64,000 nt of DNA from the NCBI GenBank assembly GCA_024516035.1, contig CM044964.1, positions 1,995,784 through 2,059,783 of the forward strand. The letters are read 5' to 3'. The notes beneath the pieces were generated by a model that was given only the letters and a program-made list of their open reading frames with translations, had not been told where the DNA came from and searched no databases. Every line of letters starts with the position of its first letter. Position 1 is the stretch's first letter. The stretch comes from Bactericera cockerelli (Eukaryota; Arthropoda; Insecta; Hemiptera; Triozidae). The position numbers and the translations under genes are program-made. Positions 1 through 11,786 of this stretch are shown in pieces.

Positions 1-330
1 ATATTTTAGTTTTTTCAATAGTTTTTATTATTTTGATTATAATTATTTCATAAAATAATAAATTAAAATTAAAAGTAAAAATACACTATTTAAAATAAGA
101 ATAAAATATCATTGCCTGCTTCATTGTTATTATGAAAATAGTATAATTTTTTTATCATTAGAAAAACATTGGTCGTTAAAAAATATTGCTGCAGAGAATA
201 AAATTTCAATTTTAAATACAAAAGAAGCAACAATTAAACAGCGAAAAGAGATAATAAAAAAAATAGAAAGAGATGAAGCAACGATAATTAATGTGCACAA
301 AAAGAAATATTAAAAAACAATTTCATGAAA
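1..330. other. AT-rich sequence without recognised feature
   Basis: No gene, tRNA-like segment or known repeat is recognised in this stretch. It is strongly A/T-rich with short A runs. Confidence 0.5.
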
Positions 331-343
331 AGAGCTCGAGTTC

Positions 344-660
344 TCATAAATTAGAAATGGGGAGAGAAATAAAAGTGGAAGAGAGCACAGAGAAAGTGAG
401 AGATAGAAAAAAGTAAGAGAATTTTTTGAAAGAGAGAGAGACGAGAGAAAGAGGAAAAGAAAAATAAAGAGAGGGAGTGAGAAAAATAAAGAGAAAGTGA
501 AAAAAAAAAATAAGAGACAGAAAGAAGGTGAGATAAGAATACTTATACAAAAGGAAAAAATAGATGGATAAGTGTGTGAGAGAGATAGAGAGAAATGTGA
601 GAAAGAGATAAAAAAAAGATAATATAAAAAGCCAAAGAGGGAGGAAAAAAAATAGTATCA
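344..660. repeat. purine-rich (GA) low-complexity tract
   Basis: Almost every base on the + strand is A or G, with runs of GAGA and GAAA. The 105-codon open frame on the - strand is low-complexity (mostly Leu, Ser, Phe) and is a by-product of the tract, not a gene. Confidence 0.85.
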
Positions 661-719
661 AACAACATTTTCCCCTCTTTTCGTTATATTGAACGTAAAA
701 AACAAATTGCCAAATACTA

Positions 720-990
720 TTATTTACCGAACGCAGTGAGGAAGCAAAGCGACCTCACTAAGTGAGGTTCTATTTTATCTTGGGTACTGGACGATTTGGC
801 TTTGGCTTGTCTGTCTGTCTATTTTTTATCTGTCTGTCCGTCTGTTCCGCGATAACTCTCAAGCGGACCATTTAAAATCCTTGAAATTTAGTATACATGT
901 TTACTGGTGTACTAGAATTTTTACTTATTATTTTTGGTCCGAATAAGTGAAAATTAAAGATGATATTTTCTAATTTTCTTTATTAAAGAC
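720..990. mobile_element. probable fragment of a dispersed repeat with TCTG microsatellite
   Basis: A compact segment with a TCTG-type microsatellite (GTCTGTCTGTC, TCTGTCTGTCCGTCTG), followed by text resembling the 3' part of repeats elsewhere in the window (compare the GACAGACAGACCGACAG tract near 20605). The family is not identified. The remaining bases up to about 1620 hold no supported gene. Confidence 0.35.
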
Positions 991-1629
991 GTATTTGATT
1001 TCAGAAGTGAAATTTCGTGAAAGTGAGAGCTTATGGTGGCCGCACTAGAGCCAAAAAAGAAAAAGGAGTGCCAAAGTGGGCCGGTTGATATATTTTAATT
1101 AAAACCCATCGAGTAGGATATTGAATGAACGTGAGTTTCGCGGTACAAAGAGGAAATGTGGCATCCGTAATGAGCACACTGAAGAAAGAAGACGTTTTTA
1201 ATGAAATATATTATATCATTTGAAAAAAAAAAAATATTGAATGAAAGGTCTCGATGTCTTCATGATTGATATGACATTTATAACTCGATTTGAGAATCAG
1301 TGTGAGGTTTACAGTTCACAGAACTATTAGTATTGAGATTAAGTTGGTTTTCTGTAGTACAACATCGATTTATCTTAAACAGGAATGGAACACTGATCTA
1401 GAAACCAGGCCGAAATCAAACTTTTTCAAAAATGTACAAAATGTCACTGTGTTCGATAGCAAAGCCGAAAAAAAGGATTGCAAATCCAGGTTGGAAATTT
1501 TTCTTTTGGTTCACCCTGTAATTTTTTTTATTGAGGTCAAAATCCTATTAACTTTATACTCTGAAACAATATGAGCTCTGTATATTGTTATATTTTGTAG
1601 TTTGATACACGGTCATGGTGCAATGGAGG

Positions 1630-1945
1630 TGGATAGAGAGAGAGAGAGAGTGCCCTAAAAAATGAGGGAGATATAAAACAAGGGGGAGAGAGAGAAAAAG
1701 TGGTACATGCACTCTTGTACAGAAAAATTGAGAGAGAAAGATACATGGAAGATAAAAAGAGAACAAGAGACAGGGATACAAAAAAGGTGAAAGGAAGGAT
1801 ACCTATTTTTAAATGGACATATATAATGTACATATACAAGGGTAAAGATAAAGTGTGAGAGAGAAACAAAGACAGAATAATATAGATTCATAAAGAAGGA
1901 GGAAGAGAGAACGAGAGAAAGAGGGACAGAAAAGGAAGTGTATAG
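1630..1945. repeat. purine-rich GAGA tract
   Basis: Imperfect GA repeats interspersed with unique AT-rich bases. Three overlapping open frames on the - strand are Ser/Leu/Phe-rich artefacts of the CT strand. Confidence 0.75.
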
Positions 1946-2119
1946 AATATATCTACAGGGTGGTTAAGTATTATTATTATCTGACCTGGTTGCAGGGTTT
2001 TCAGTGAAACCCTAACAGTTAACACTGCGACCTTATTAGATCTATTGTGACCAGTTTATTCTATTTGGTTTTAACGTCGTGACTGATATTTACCCTCCAT
2101 TCGCTGAGAATCGTACTAA

Positions 2120-2282
2120 CTACCCACATTAACCTCACCCAACCTGGGTAGGGCCGGAGATGCCAGCCTCACGTGTTTGGATGGAACACAATTTTCGTTA
2201 AAAAGTCTGCCCCGACCGGGAGTTGAACTCGGGAACTCTGGATTACGGGTAGCAGTCACAACCATTACGCCACGGAGACTGG
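2120..2282 (-). mobile_element. tRNA-head SINE with shared central domain (family E), 5' part
   Basis: Read on the - strand it has a tRNA-like head with a B-box-like GAGTTCAACTCCCGG, then the body that also occurs at 34256-34614 and 60830-61197 (GGCTGGCAT, then the AGGTTAATGTGGGTAG block). The copy is truncated in its 3' body. Confidence 0.75.
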
Positions 2283-2368
2283 TTCATTTTAAGTAACGCA
2301 GTTGATATTCTCAGCCTCTGTGAAATGTAGAAAAATCTATACTGTGATCATGTTCAAAGTCTATATGA

Positions 2369-2452
2369 GGACATAATAATAATAAAACTCTTTAGTGGAA
2401 AGTACAACCACCAGGCGAGGCTAATGCTAAAAGCATTTTCTACTACCTAAGC
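2369..2452 (-). mobile_element. SINE family F, 3' fragment
   Basis: It contains CTCTTTAGTGGAAAG followed by ACCACCAGGCGAGG and a block ending in TTTTCTAC. The same order occurs in longer copies at 20806-21025 and 30455-30680. Only the non-tRNA end is present here. Confidence 0.6.
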
Positions 2453-3097
2453 CCTATATAAATCTGCCAACCATGTCCTTCAAGGTAATTTCAAGGTCAA
2501 CGCCATAATCTTGACTATTGCAAAGGTCACTATGAAGGAACTTTGAAACTAATCTCAGAGGAGAATTTTTGTAATCCCGACAGGGTCCGAGACTGCGTCA
2601 ATTAAAGTGAACCACACAGTCACCCTGTATATTCATCCCCGAATCAAGAGAGAGAAAGAGACGGAGGAGAATAGAGAGAGAGAGGAAGGGACTAAAATAG
2701 AAGTATAAAGGATAGCATATTTCTACATACATCATATCGTCGGCTGGAAGGTAAAACTGACTATCTGCATTTGGACAATTTTTTAGGAGAGCCGCGCAAA
2801 GTTTTGGCGTGGCGGGCCTTCCTGAAGAAACCTTCCAGGTGCACTCTTTTGAATTTTTCACAATTGAATTTTTCTACTTTATTGCATCGATAAAATCTTG
2901 ATTTCACCAAATGAATCTTTAAATGTTGATTTCTTCATCGAAAAAAAACTCTCCACCAGTCTTTCAGGTATAAATTGTTTTTCGCTTTTAGCCAATAGTT
3001 AGGTTAATTTCCGACCAGAGTAACGAAAAATCGGAAAAATGACCAACTGTCACTTGTTCAGTTTTACCTTCTAGCCGACGATATAAAGATAGCTAGA

Positions 3098-3110
3098 CAG
3101 AGAGGGAGAG

Positions 3111-3163
<53 letters not shown>

Positions 3164-3275
3164 GTAACAGAACGAGATTCAATAAAATGATAAGCTTTTG
3201 CTGCCCTGATAAAAACAAAGTTTTTTTTTTTAAACAATAACAAAATCGTCATATCCTCTCTCTCTCTGTCTCTCA
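3098..3275. repeat. GA microsatellite and CT-rich tract
   Basis: About 45 bases of nearly perfect (GA)n, then mixed sequence and a CT-rich part near 3255-3290. The 70-codon - strand open frame is an artefact. Confidence 0.85.
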
Positions 3276-3486
3276 CTCTCTCTCAATTTCCTATTCTCTT
3301 CTGCAGCTGTAAGAATTTTTTTAAAGGACGCATGAACTTTCCTACGCATTCTAGGCAAGATTTTATTATACTAAGGGGTCTGGACTATTTATCTGTATCA
3401 CTAATACGAACAGGAAAGTGAGAAGTTGTCTAAAAATGACATACACAGGTAGAACTATATACCTGCCATAAGTATGAAAATTTAGA

Positions 3487-3519
<33 letters not shown>

Positions 3520-3860
3520 CATGATTATGGTTTTTGAACGATGGGCATGGATTTTCTTTTGTTTTGAGAAAGACTGTTAGGACCATTATCATAAGACACC
3601 AGATTTCTCCTTCTGAAAACTTGTGCGAATTAGCCAAAAAATTGCGAACTTTGATTTTTTTCTTCTTTTGGCATTCATGTGCGGTTTTTGCTTATATTTT
3701 TTAAAACTGTAACTTGAATGCATTTTTCTGGATAACCTACTATAAAATATCATTTCTCTTCTAATTATGTTTTTCTTTCTTGTACTCTTCCTCTTTCTCT
3801 CTCTCCCTCTTATCTAGGTATATATCTCTTATCTACCAAAATTCTTGAAAACATTCCTAC

Positions 3861-4058
3861 TGTTCCGGTAGTTCAGTGGTAAAGGCGGCACTCTGTGAAT
3901 CCAGAAGTTCCAGAGGTCGTGGGCTCGAAAGCCATCCGGGACGTGACAAGTTATCCTCCCATTTGGGATTTTTACCACATAATTATATGTCTTGGGCTTA
4001 CTGCTGGAATACTGGGACTTTAATAGTCCTTATCGGGCAGTATAAAAAAGGCGATATT
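3861..4058 (+). mobile_element. tRNA-derived SINE (family C)
   Basis: The head resembles a tRNA: GGTAGTTCAGTGG (A-box region) and GGGCTCGAAAGCC (B-box region), then a body ending in GGGCAGTATAAA and GGCGATATTA. Other copies lie at 17236, 33917 and 62236. In the best copies the first seven head bases (GTCCCGG) can pair with CCGGGAC, like an acceptor stem. The following 4085-4190 holds two perfect-looking hairpins (CCAGGAG/CTCCTGG and CTTCAGGAG/CTCCTGAAG). Confidence 0.75.
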
Positions 4059-4914
4059 ATCCACTTTCTCTCCTTTGGAAGGTAATTATTACCTTTCAAA
4101 GGGTATTACACCAGGAGCGGATCATATGATCAATTCTCCTGGTGTTGTAACTTCAGGAGCGGATCCGAAGATCAAGTCTCCTGAAGTTGTTTGGTTCATA
4201 ATTGTGGGGAGGTTAAATTTTATGATGGACTTTGTGTAGTCCATATTTTTCTCTCCGTTGGTGGTCCAATGGATTTTTCTATAGGAAAACACCTTCGGGG
4301 TAAGGATAGAATCCAAACAGCCCTTTGGTCACATTATGAACCATTAGGTAACAGAATTTTCATGGGAATGCCTCACTACTTTTAGAGAAGGTGTCTCTTG
4401 CTTTGTTGAATACCTCACAGTCAGTGTTCATATGGTATTGTGAATTACCATACTACTTCTGGGACGTTGTGATACTTGCAACCATCAGCGATCACTGACA
4501 CTTGCTCGGGTGCCTCGGGAACGCCAAATCCCGTATGACATTTATTGCTAAATAGTTATGCCCTGAGGTTTTATTATAATATTATTACTGAAATTATATA
4601 TATTCATGAAAAAAGAACCTTTTCACGGACAAGCTGGGGGAATACACTGAGTTACGAATCTATCTTGGGCAATAGTCTAATTCTTATGCACGCCGTGTTT
4701 TCTTGTGTATGCATGCGCAATAATCTCATTATCGTTTCATTCTCTTCTCACTCCTGCCTTTGTCACTTTTCCATTATCTCTTTTATTTCTCCTTATCTAT
4801 TCCATGTCTAGCTTTCCCTATCTCTCTCATCAATTCTGATGTCGTGAACATCCATCTTAATCCATCGCACTCGTTTCGTTGTTTGACACTTTTCGGTCTT
4901 TCTTAACGTAGGAA

Positions 4915-5245
4915 GTCAGAAGCAGTGGAAGGAGGAGAGAGGATAAGAGCAAGTACATCAAAGAAGAGAGGTAGAGAGAAAGAGGGAGGGAGGTAAAGTA
5001 GGAGAAGTTAACGTGGGGAAATAAAGAGTAAGGTACATCAAGGAACGGAGACAGAGGAAGAGGGAGGTAAAGGAGGAGAAGGAGAGTTAATGAGGGGGAA
5101 TAAAGAGCAAGGTACATCAAAGAAGAGAGGTAGAGAGAAAGAGGGAGGGAGGTAAAGTAGGAGAAGGAGAGAGGGGAAGGAGAGTTAACGTGGGGAAATA
5201 AAGAGTAAGGTACATCAAGGGAGAGAGAGGTAAAGTAGGATGTTC
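4915..5245. repeat. GA-rich minisatellite with GTACATCAA units
   Basis: Units of roughly 60-130 bases begin with AAGGTACATCAA and carry GAGAGAGGTAGAG and AAAGTAGGAGAAG blocks, at least four times. The 136-codon - strand open frame repeats Tyr-Leu-Ser-Ser-Leu-Met-Tyr because the DNA repeats. It is not considered a gene. Confidence 0.75.
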
Positions 5246-5499
5246 GGTAGCAAGGAAAATGGGACACGGAGGACTGTATAAAAGCCGTGGTCTTTAAATA
5301 GTTAGCTTGTTGGTTTTGAGCAATGGACTAATTGGACCATGATGGGGCTAATATTGTTCCGTTTACTTACATTGACTGATAAAGGTGTACTGAGGGCAGA
5401 CTCTCGGTGCTGGAAGTTCGAGAGCTTGCTACAACGAAGTTGAGGCTTGTCTTCGACTTGAATACAGGGTGTTAGAGGTGAGGATATACAGAGTGTAAC

Positions 5500-5626
5500 A
5501 TAGGATAAATAAGAGAGGGTTAAGATAGTTAATGAGAGGGAAATAAAGTGCAATGTACATCAAGAGAGAGAGGAAGAGGGAGGTAAAGTAAGAGAAGGAA
5601 AGAGGGGAAGAGGAAGGTTCAATAAG

Positions 5627-5669
<43 letters not shown>

Positions 5670-5930
5670 AAGAAATAGTTTGAACAGGAAAAGGTGATCG
5701 ACCAGTGGAGGGGGAAATATTTAAGATGGAGGAACATCAGGGGAGAAGAAGAGAGGGAGAAGGAGGATCAACAGAGGATGGAGTGAGGGAAAGTGAGAGG
5801 TATAGGGGAACTAGATTTGATGATAAATATAAACTACTGTATATGTATATCAGTAGTTGATATCTAGGTATATAAAGTAGGGGAGGAAGAGAAGTAATGA
5901 TGGAAAAAAACCAGTTCATTGGAGGGGGCA
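5500..5930. repeat. purine-rich tract with (GA)n and G run
   Basis: It continues the style of the preceding minisatellite, with another ATGTACATCAAG unit, a (GA)n stretch at about 5630-5660 and a nine-G run. Open frames on the - strand are low-complexity. Confidence 0.75.
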
Positions 5931-5967
5931 TAAATACAATACATAATTAATTATACTGAACAAATAT

Positions 5968-6088
5968 AGTCGAACCTGGACGCAAGAGAAAAAGTTTCAG
6001 GTCAATTTACCTCTCTATGAAGATAAATAATCTCTTTGTAAGAAAGCTTCCGGTCCCTCGAGTTCTGTAATTTCAAGGTTTGACTGTA
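5968..6088. mobile_element. short MITE-like element with TCGAACCTGG end
   Basis: It starts AGTCGAACCTGG and ends AAGGTTTGACTGTAAA, an inverted terminal similarity of about 15 bases. The same terminal words flank the tandem array at 6809-7453 and recur at 17908 (CCAGGTTCGACTGTA) and 21043. 6090-6800 is AT-rich with no recognised gene, apart from GGGTTGGGTGGAAGAG near 6253, the end of SINE family H. Confidence 0.5.
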
Positions 6089-6808
6089 AAGATAAAAATA
6101 AATCTTAGATATATTTGGAAATAATAATATAAACTATAAATAATAATATAAATGGTAGAGTTATTCTTTATGGCAATCTTTTCTACTAAACCTACCACTG
6201 AAGGTTTTTATATTAAATTATAAAAAATAGCAGAGTACTAATACAATAGCAAGGGTTGGGTGGAAGAGATTGCCATAGACAATAACCTCGCGCTTTATTT
6301 AGGACATATTTATGTTTATATATATTTTTCTATTATTTTTCCTTCTTATTATATTTTGTTTCCATTTTGTCATTGTTTGAATAAATATTTGTAGTACCTC
6401 AGCAAATAAGCTGAATTGGAACCAGTTGTTCTGATATATGTATTAATTTTACGTATGTAATATTTCAGTTCCAAATAAAGATTTATGTATTTTATTTATA
6501 TAATATTTATTTGTATTGTACATATGTCTTTTTATATGTAATAAAGCGTTGAATAATTATAACAGCTAACTAATTGAATATAATATAATATTGCTTCATT
6601 AATTTTCATGAAGCTAGACAGTCGGACACAACATCTGGTGACTGACGGACTAACGTTACAACAAAGCCATTCTTCATCGTTCCATTATTCATTTCTGTCA
6701 TCTACATACATTATGTATGAACCCACGCATTTTAAATTCAACATGTTGAAAACGTATCACATAAAAAAATATTAGATATTTTTACATAAAGATAATATAA
6801 TAATACTG

Positions 6809-7453
6809 TGGAACCGGGATATAAAGAACCCAAGAGAGAGAGGAATAATTCTATTATAAAGAGGTTTCTAATATAGCCAGTTCTCTATTACACATAAACA
6901 GGTGCAGGGACTTGAGATTTTCTCTATTATAAAGAGGTTTCTAACATAGCTAGTTCTCTATTACACATAAACAGGTGCAGGGACCTGAGATTTTCTCTAT
7001 TATAATATAACCAGTTCTCTATTACACATAAACAGGTGCAGGGACCTGAGATTTTCTCTATTATAAAGATGTTTCTAATATAGCCAGTTCTCTATTACAC
7101 ATAAACAGGTGCAGGGACCTGAGATTTTCTCTATTATAAAGATGTTTCTAATATAGCCAGTTCTCTATTACACATAAACAGGTGCAGGGACCTGAGATTT
7201 TCTCTATTATAATATAACCAGTTCTCTATTACACATAAACAGGTGCAGGGACCTGAGATTTTCTCTATATAAAAGATGTTTCTAATATAGCCAGTTCTCT
7301 ATTACACATAAACAGGTGCAGGGACCTGAGATTTTCTCTATTATAAAGATGTTTCTAATATAGCCAGTTCTCTATTACACATAAACAGGTGCAGGGACCT
7401 GAGATTTTCTTTATTATAAAGAGTTTTCTCTTATATCCAGGTTCGACTGTAAT
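6809..7453. mobile_element. MITE carrying an internal eight-copy tandem array
   Basis: The outer ends are inversely similar: ACTGTGGAACCGGGATATAA on the left and TTATATCCAGGTTCGACTGT on the right. The interior is a tandem array of about 72-79-base units, each with AGTTCTCTATTACACATAAA and CAGGTGCAGGGACCTGAG. The word CACATAAACAGGTGCAGGGA occurs eight times. Two units lack the AAGATGTTTCTA segment and are about 62 bases long, so deletions were themselves duplicated. Confidence 0.7.
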
Positions 7454-7671
7454 AGGATTATTAAAAATTAAAGGTGAAATATCTCGTCCATAGATAGGGA
7501 CTTGGGCATTATACCGATGACAGAACCCGTGTTTCCACTCTGGATGTCTATGCTGATCTTCAGCATGCCGAAACTGCAGGCTCTAGGTTCTCCTGAATGC
7601 AGTTATCTTTTTTCCAAAAAAAAAAAAAACCTTCACTAAATGAACGTCCTTTATCTTATAATATGTTATAA

Positions 7672-7750
7672 CCGACCTCAGTAGCTTGATCGATAAGACG
7701 TCGGACTTGTAACCTGGAGGTCGGTGGTTCAAATCCCGGTTTCAGCGTAT
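7672..7750 (+). mobile_element. tRNA-like SINE head (family B)
   Basis: It shows CCTCAGTAGCTTGATCG (A-box-like), an anticodon-arm-like ACTTGTAACC and GGTGGTTCAAATCCC (B-box). Copies lie at 15425 (-), 29113 (+), 31358 (+) and 45475 (-). The acceptor stem does not pair well, so a SINE head is preferred over a functional tRNA. Confidence 0.65.
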
Positions 7751-7989
7751 ATTCAGTGAAGCTAGTTTGAGTAGTCGTGAATTCACGAAAGTGATTAACA
7801 CAAATATGATAACTTATAATAATACGAGTATATAATCCGTTTACCTACATTCATTCATAGCGCCGACGTGAAACCATAGCACAGACGCACGGACCAATGG
7901 CTGAAAACAACTTTTTTGGTATCCTGAGGCTATGATTCGTCCAGAAAAGTGAAAACTGGGTAGGTCAAATTTTCGACGATTACAAAGGA

Positions 7990-8097
7990 TTATCCAAGTA
8001 CAGAGCAGAAAAAATCCTCCCCCGCTGGGAATCGAACCCAGGTCACCATGTGTGCAATGCCTAGCGCGCTAACTCGCTCTGCCACAGTGACTATTAA
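7990..8097 (-). mobile_element. tRNA-derived SINE (family A)
   Basis: The reverse strand reads TCACTGTGGCAGAGCGAG, GCGCGCTAGGCATTGCAC and GGTTCGATTCCCAGCGGGG, a tRNA-like head. Other copies are at 35098 (+), 36482 (-) and 54195 (-). The preceding 7870-7985 (CGGACCAATGGCTGAAAAC and onward) is nearly repeated at 50268-50370 and appears to be part of another dispersed repeat. Confidence 0.7.
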
Positions 8098-8099
8098 TT

Positions 8100-8811
8100 T
8101 TTTAACTATTTGATATTGTAAATATTGTATACTTTGTCCTTCTAATAAAGCTTGATATAATAATAATAATAATAATCCTGCTCGAAAATTGTCGCCTACT
8201 CAGAAAATTCCTGTCCCACTCATCATAATATCAACATCTCCTTATGAACAATTCAATACTTCTATGTTTGCTACCTGCTAGCCCATATAATAATCTTTAT
8301 TACCAATATAAAAATAATAAGTTGGATTTTTTTATGACTGATTTTAGTTACACCCTGTATGGGAAACCAGAAAACCTTTAAGCTAACACAAAAGTAAACG
8401 TACAAAAGAAAAACACATTAGAAATAATAGTTTGTCCAAGTCGTTCTATCTAAGGTTGTTTTGTTCAACAATTTCTTTCTCCTTCAAGGATAGGTCAATA
8501 CGAAAATGAAATTTTCAGCCTGATTGGACAGTTTGAATGAGTGGAAATTCCAATTTCTTCCAATTTTCTCAGCTTTTGTTTTGGAATTTATTGTTATATC
8601 GAAAAGTTTCGTTTAAAACACACTAGTATTGTTGGGAAGCCTTGAAGACTTTTATTTCTAATGAAAATATTAATATGAAACTAGGCTTCGACTATTCTAT
8701 ATCATCTGAACAGATTATTATTACCTACTTATTATTATGAACCAGATACATGTATTTGCATTTACAGTTTTTCTTAGTTTATGTGAGGAGTAAATTCATA
8801 CTTTCTCACAT
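8100..8811. other. no gene recognised
   Basis: AT-rich sequence with a short (AAT)n stretch near 8155. No supported coding region or known repeat. Confidence 0.4.
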
Positions 8812-8825
8812 AAACTTTGACAATA
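8812..8825. repeat. target-site duplication, left copy (LINE)
   Basis: The 14-base word AAACTTTGACAATA is repeated exactly at 10943-10956, bracketing the LINE copy. This is the length and position expected for target-primed reverse transcription. Confidence 0.85.
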
Positions 8826-10942
8826 TCTTATCTTATCAATAGGCGCTACAGCCCGGGGTGGGCCTTGGCCTGCTCGACCACTCTCCTCCACATCAGGCGG
8901 TCCTTGACAGTAGATGACCATCCTGTGACTTGCATCACTTTCAGGTCCCTAGTAACCTGGTCCAACCATCTGAGGCGAGGTCTTCCTCTTCTGCGGGTGG
9001 CATATACTTTCGAATGCAGAACCTTTTTTGGCATTCTGTTCTCCTCCATCCTCTCTACATGTCCAAACCAACGAAGTCTTTGTGATTTAATGAACTTCAC
9101 AATATCTTCACCTGCCAAGATTTCCCGGATTTCTTCGTTGGTTCGGATACGCCATTCATCCTCGCTCACTTGAATACCACCATATATCCTTCTAATGATC
9201 CTTCTTTCGAATATCCTCATTTTCTCCTGATCTGCTTCGGATAACGTCCAGCTCTCACTACCGTATGTAATTATTGGTCGAATCAGGGTTTTGTAGATTG
9301 TCAATTTGGTCCGGCGTGAGATCAGTTTGTTTTTCAGGAGGGCTATGTTCGCAAAGTATGCCCTGTTACCACTTTGCAGCCTTTCTCTTATTGCAGCACT
9401 CATACGTCCTTCGTTGTTGATTTGCTCTCCAAGATACTTGAATTGTGCAGCCGCCTTGAATGTAACATCGTCTACTACCAAATTTTCCATTATCCTCCGG
9501 TCTTCTGAGGGAGATGTTTTCATGTATACTGTTTTACTTTCATTGATTACCAATCCCAGTTCTTTGGCCTTTTCTTCTATAAGTTTATAAACCTCGATCA
9601 GTTTCTTTTTAGTGCGAGCAAATAAGCCTATGTCGTCCGCATAGCCACATATTTGGGACAGCTTGTGGAAGATTGTACCCCTCTGATCGGCATCTTTGAT
9701 AGCTTTGTGCAGGGTTATGATGAACAGTGTTGTTGATAATCCATCCCCCTGTTTGACTCCAGTTGTGATATCAAAGGGTTCGCTCAGCTTGTTACTAATT
9801 TTTACTCTTGCTTTGGAGTTTTCCATGGTCATCATGACTAGGTTGATAAGTTTTGGCGAGATTCCGATTTCTTCCATGGCTTATCTTATTTTAAAGCGTT
9901 TCACACTATCAAATGCCTGTTTGAAGTCTATGAATAGGATGTATAGGTCAATGTCATATTCGAAGCATTTTTCTAAAATTTGTCTCACAACAAACAGTTG
10001 ATCGGTTGTTCCTCTAGCTTCTCTAAAACCGCATTGATACTCGCCAATATTTTCATTTGAGTGTTGTTTGATCTTGTCGTTTAGGATAGTTGTGAGGACT
10101 TTGTACGCTGTATTTAGTAATGTGATACCTCTGTAATTTTCACATCGACCAATGTCACCTTTCTTATGAATTGGGCATATGATACCAGTGCTCCAGGATG
10201 TTGGCATTCTCTCCGTTCTCCACACTTCACGTATTATATCAGTCAAAGATGTTATGACTGCTTCTCCTCCATACTTCAGGAGTTCCGTGACTATGCCGTC
10301 CTCACCAGGCGCTCGGTTGTACTTAGCTTTCAGTATGGCTCTCCTTACGTCCTCTGCAGTGGGCATGTCGTCATCATCTTCATCGTTAGCTGTGTTGGTA
10401 GCACTGGGATTGTCAAGTACTGCATCGGATATGTTGTGTTCAGGACTGTCTTTATTAAGTAGGTCTTTAAAATGATTGGCCCAAATTCCCATAATTTCAG
10501 TTTCGTCCGTAGTAATAGACCCTGATGAGTTTCTGCAACCCGATGTTTTGGGTTGATACTCTTTTTTTGTTCTATTGATGGCCGCATAGAACTTTCTTAC
10601 TTCCCCCTCTTTGCTAAGTTCCTCTTTTTTCTTGATCTCACTCTTTAGACTTTCTTTTTTCTTCTTTTTAAGTATTTGCTTCGACTTTCGTCGTAATTCT
10701 CTGTAAGCTTCTTTGTTGTTCCTCGTGTTTCTTGCAACCATTTTGGCTCGTGCTTCATTTTTTTCATGTATGATGTTCCTACACTCCTCATCAAACCAAT
10801 GAGCGTTACGCGTGTCAGTTATTTCATTGATAGTCTCTTCTGCTGCTTCTAGAATGGCTTTTTTGGTACCTTCCCATTTCTCTTCTATATTGTTGTACTC
10901 TCTTCCTTCCAGCTTAACTTCAATGGTATTTTGATACTCTCA
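8826..10942 (-). mobile_element. 5'-truncated non-LTR retrotransposon (LINE, RTE-like)
   Basis: The element runs on the - strand between two exact 14-base direct repeats. Its 3' end, at the left, closes with short GATAA-type repeats and no long poly(A), as in RTE-like LINEs. The reverse-transcriptase frame is open to the element's right edge, so the upstream part (remaining N-terminus and endonuclease) was lost at insertion. Clade assignment is from general likeness of the motifs and C-terminus. One in-frame stop breaks the frame. Confidence 0.9.
8846..10942 (-). pseudogene. LINE reverse transcriptase, one in-frame stop, 5'-truncated
   Basis: The frame reads from the element edge at 10942 down to the stop at 8846, in one phase throughout. 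It is broken only by a TAA at about 9878-9880, just after the RT motif A. Visible domains in order are a Lys-rich N-terminal part, the fingers region (KGDIGRCENYRGITLLN), QCGFREARGTTDQ, motif A (FIDFKQAFDSV), motif B (GVKQGDGLS), motif C (GYADDIGLF) and a C-terminal region with LRWFGHVERM and RRRGRPRLRW. The catalytic Asp residues of motifs A and C are present. The single stop suggests a fairly recent copy. A start codon is not assignable because of the truncation. Confidence 0.92.
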
Positions 10943-10956
10943 AAACTTTGACAATA
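10943..10956. repeat. target-site duplication, right copy (LINE)
   Basis: Exact partner of 8812-8825. It defines the right boundary of the LINE insertion. Confidence 0.85.
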
Positions 10957-10978
10957 AGACAGTATTAAAATGAGAGTT

Positions 10979-11208
10979 AGCCAGCGTCGATGGCGCGTTG
11001 AATGCACCGATTCTCGTTGGATCACCGAAGTTAAGCAACGTCCAGCGAGGTGAAGACTTCGTGATGCTGGCATTCCGGCCCAACCCAGGCTGGGTGAGGT
11101 TAATGTGGGTAGCAGGTTTGTGAGTTTCCTGCGAATGGAGGGTAACACCCCCGTCGTGATATGACCATGTAGTTGAAAGCGACGTTAAACCAAAAAAAAA
11201 AAAAAAAT
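10979..11208 (+). mobile_element. 5S rRNA-derived SINE with A-rich tail
   Basis: The head closely resembles a 5S rRNA: CCAGCGTCGATGG, TTGAATGCACCG, TCTCGTTGGATCACC and GAAGTTAAGCAACGTC, covering the internal promoter region. The head lacks the segment GGATGGGTGACC that longer copies (17543, 42157) retain. It is followed by the body block AGGCTGGGTGAGGTTAATG and a 3' end GCGACGTTAAACC plus an A run. It is a SINE rather than a 5S gene because the 5S part continues into a conserved unrelated body. Confidence 0.85.
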
Positions 11209-11436
11209 GAGAGTTAAAATTACTGGGGGGAAAAAAATCTACTGAGGAAGTACTTTTCTGAATCTTCTATTTCTTCTTATTATCATTATTATGAAAAAAA
11301 TTATTAGTAGAACACTAGTACAAACAAATAATGGTAAGAAATAAAATAAAAAATTGACAATATCAAAATAAACAAGATTTGTTTATTTAGTTTATTTTTG
11401 TTTGGCAATCTCTTCCACCCAACCCTTGTGTATTAG

Positions 11437-11636
11437 ATAGGTGTGTATAATAATAATAATAATACCCTTCAGAGGGAGATAACCACCAGGCGAGTTTTAT
11501 GCTCAATGCCTTTCCCTCGGAGACTTATTATTTTGCATACATACCCAAATAAATGAGGAAAAATTCATCGAACCGACGGATCGCAACGCTTTCTGGATTA
11601 CCAGACTAGTGCCTAAACCACTTGACTAGGATCTAT
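11437..11636 (-). mobile_element. tRNA-derived SINE (family F)
   Basis: On the - strand it has a tRNA-like head (CAAGTGGTTTAGGCACTAG, GGTTCGATG) followed by TTTTTCCTCATTTATTTGG and the terminal CTCGCCTGGTGGTTATC and CCTCTGAAGGG. Other copies: 20806-21025, 29950-30035 and 30455-30680. Confidence 0.7.
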
Positions 11637-11786
11637 GATAATGAACCTATAGTATGTACAATAACAAAACTATCTCTGCGGAACCACGAAACTATTTGCG
11701 GGGTACTGCATCAAAAAGAGTTCAAAATTTGTACCACAATAATGGTTGAGTTTAGACCAACTCTTTTTCAACCTCCAATCGATTTA

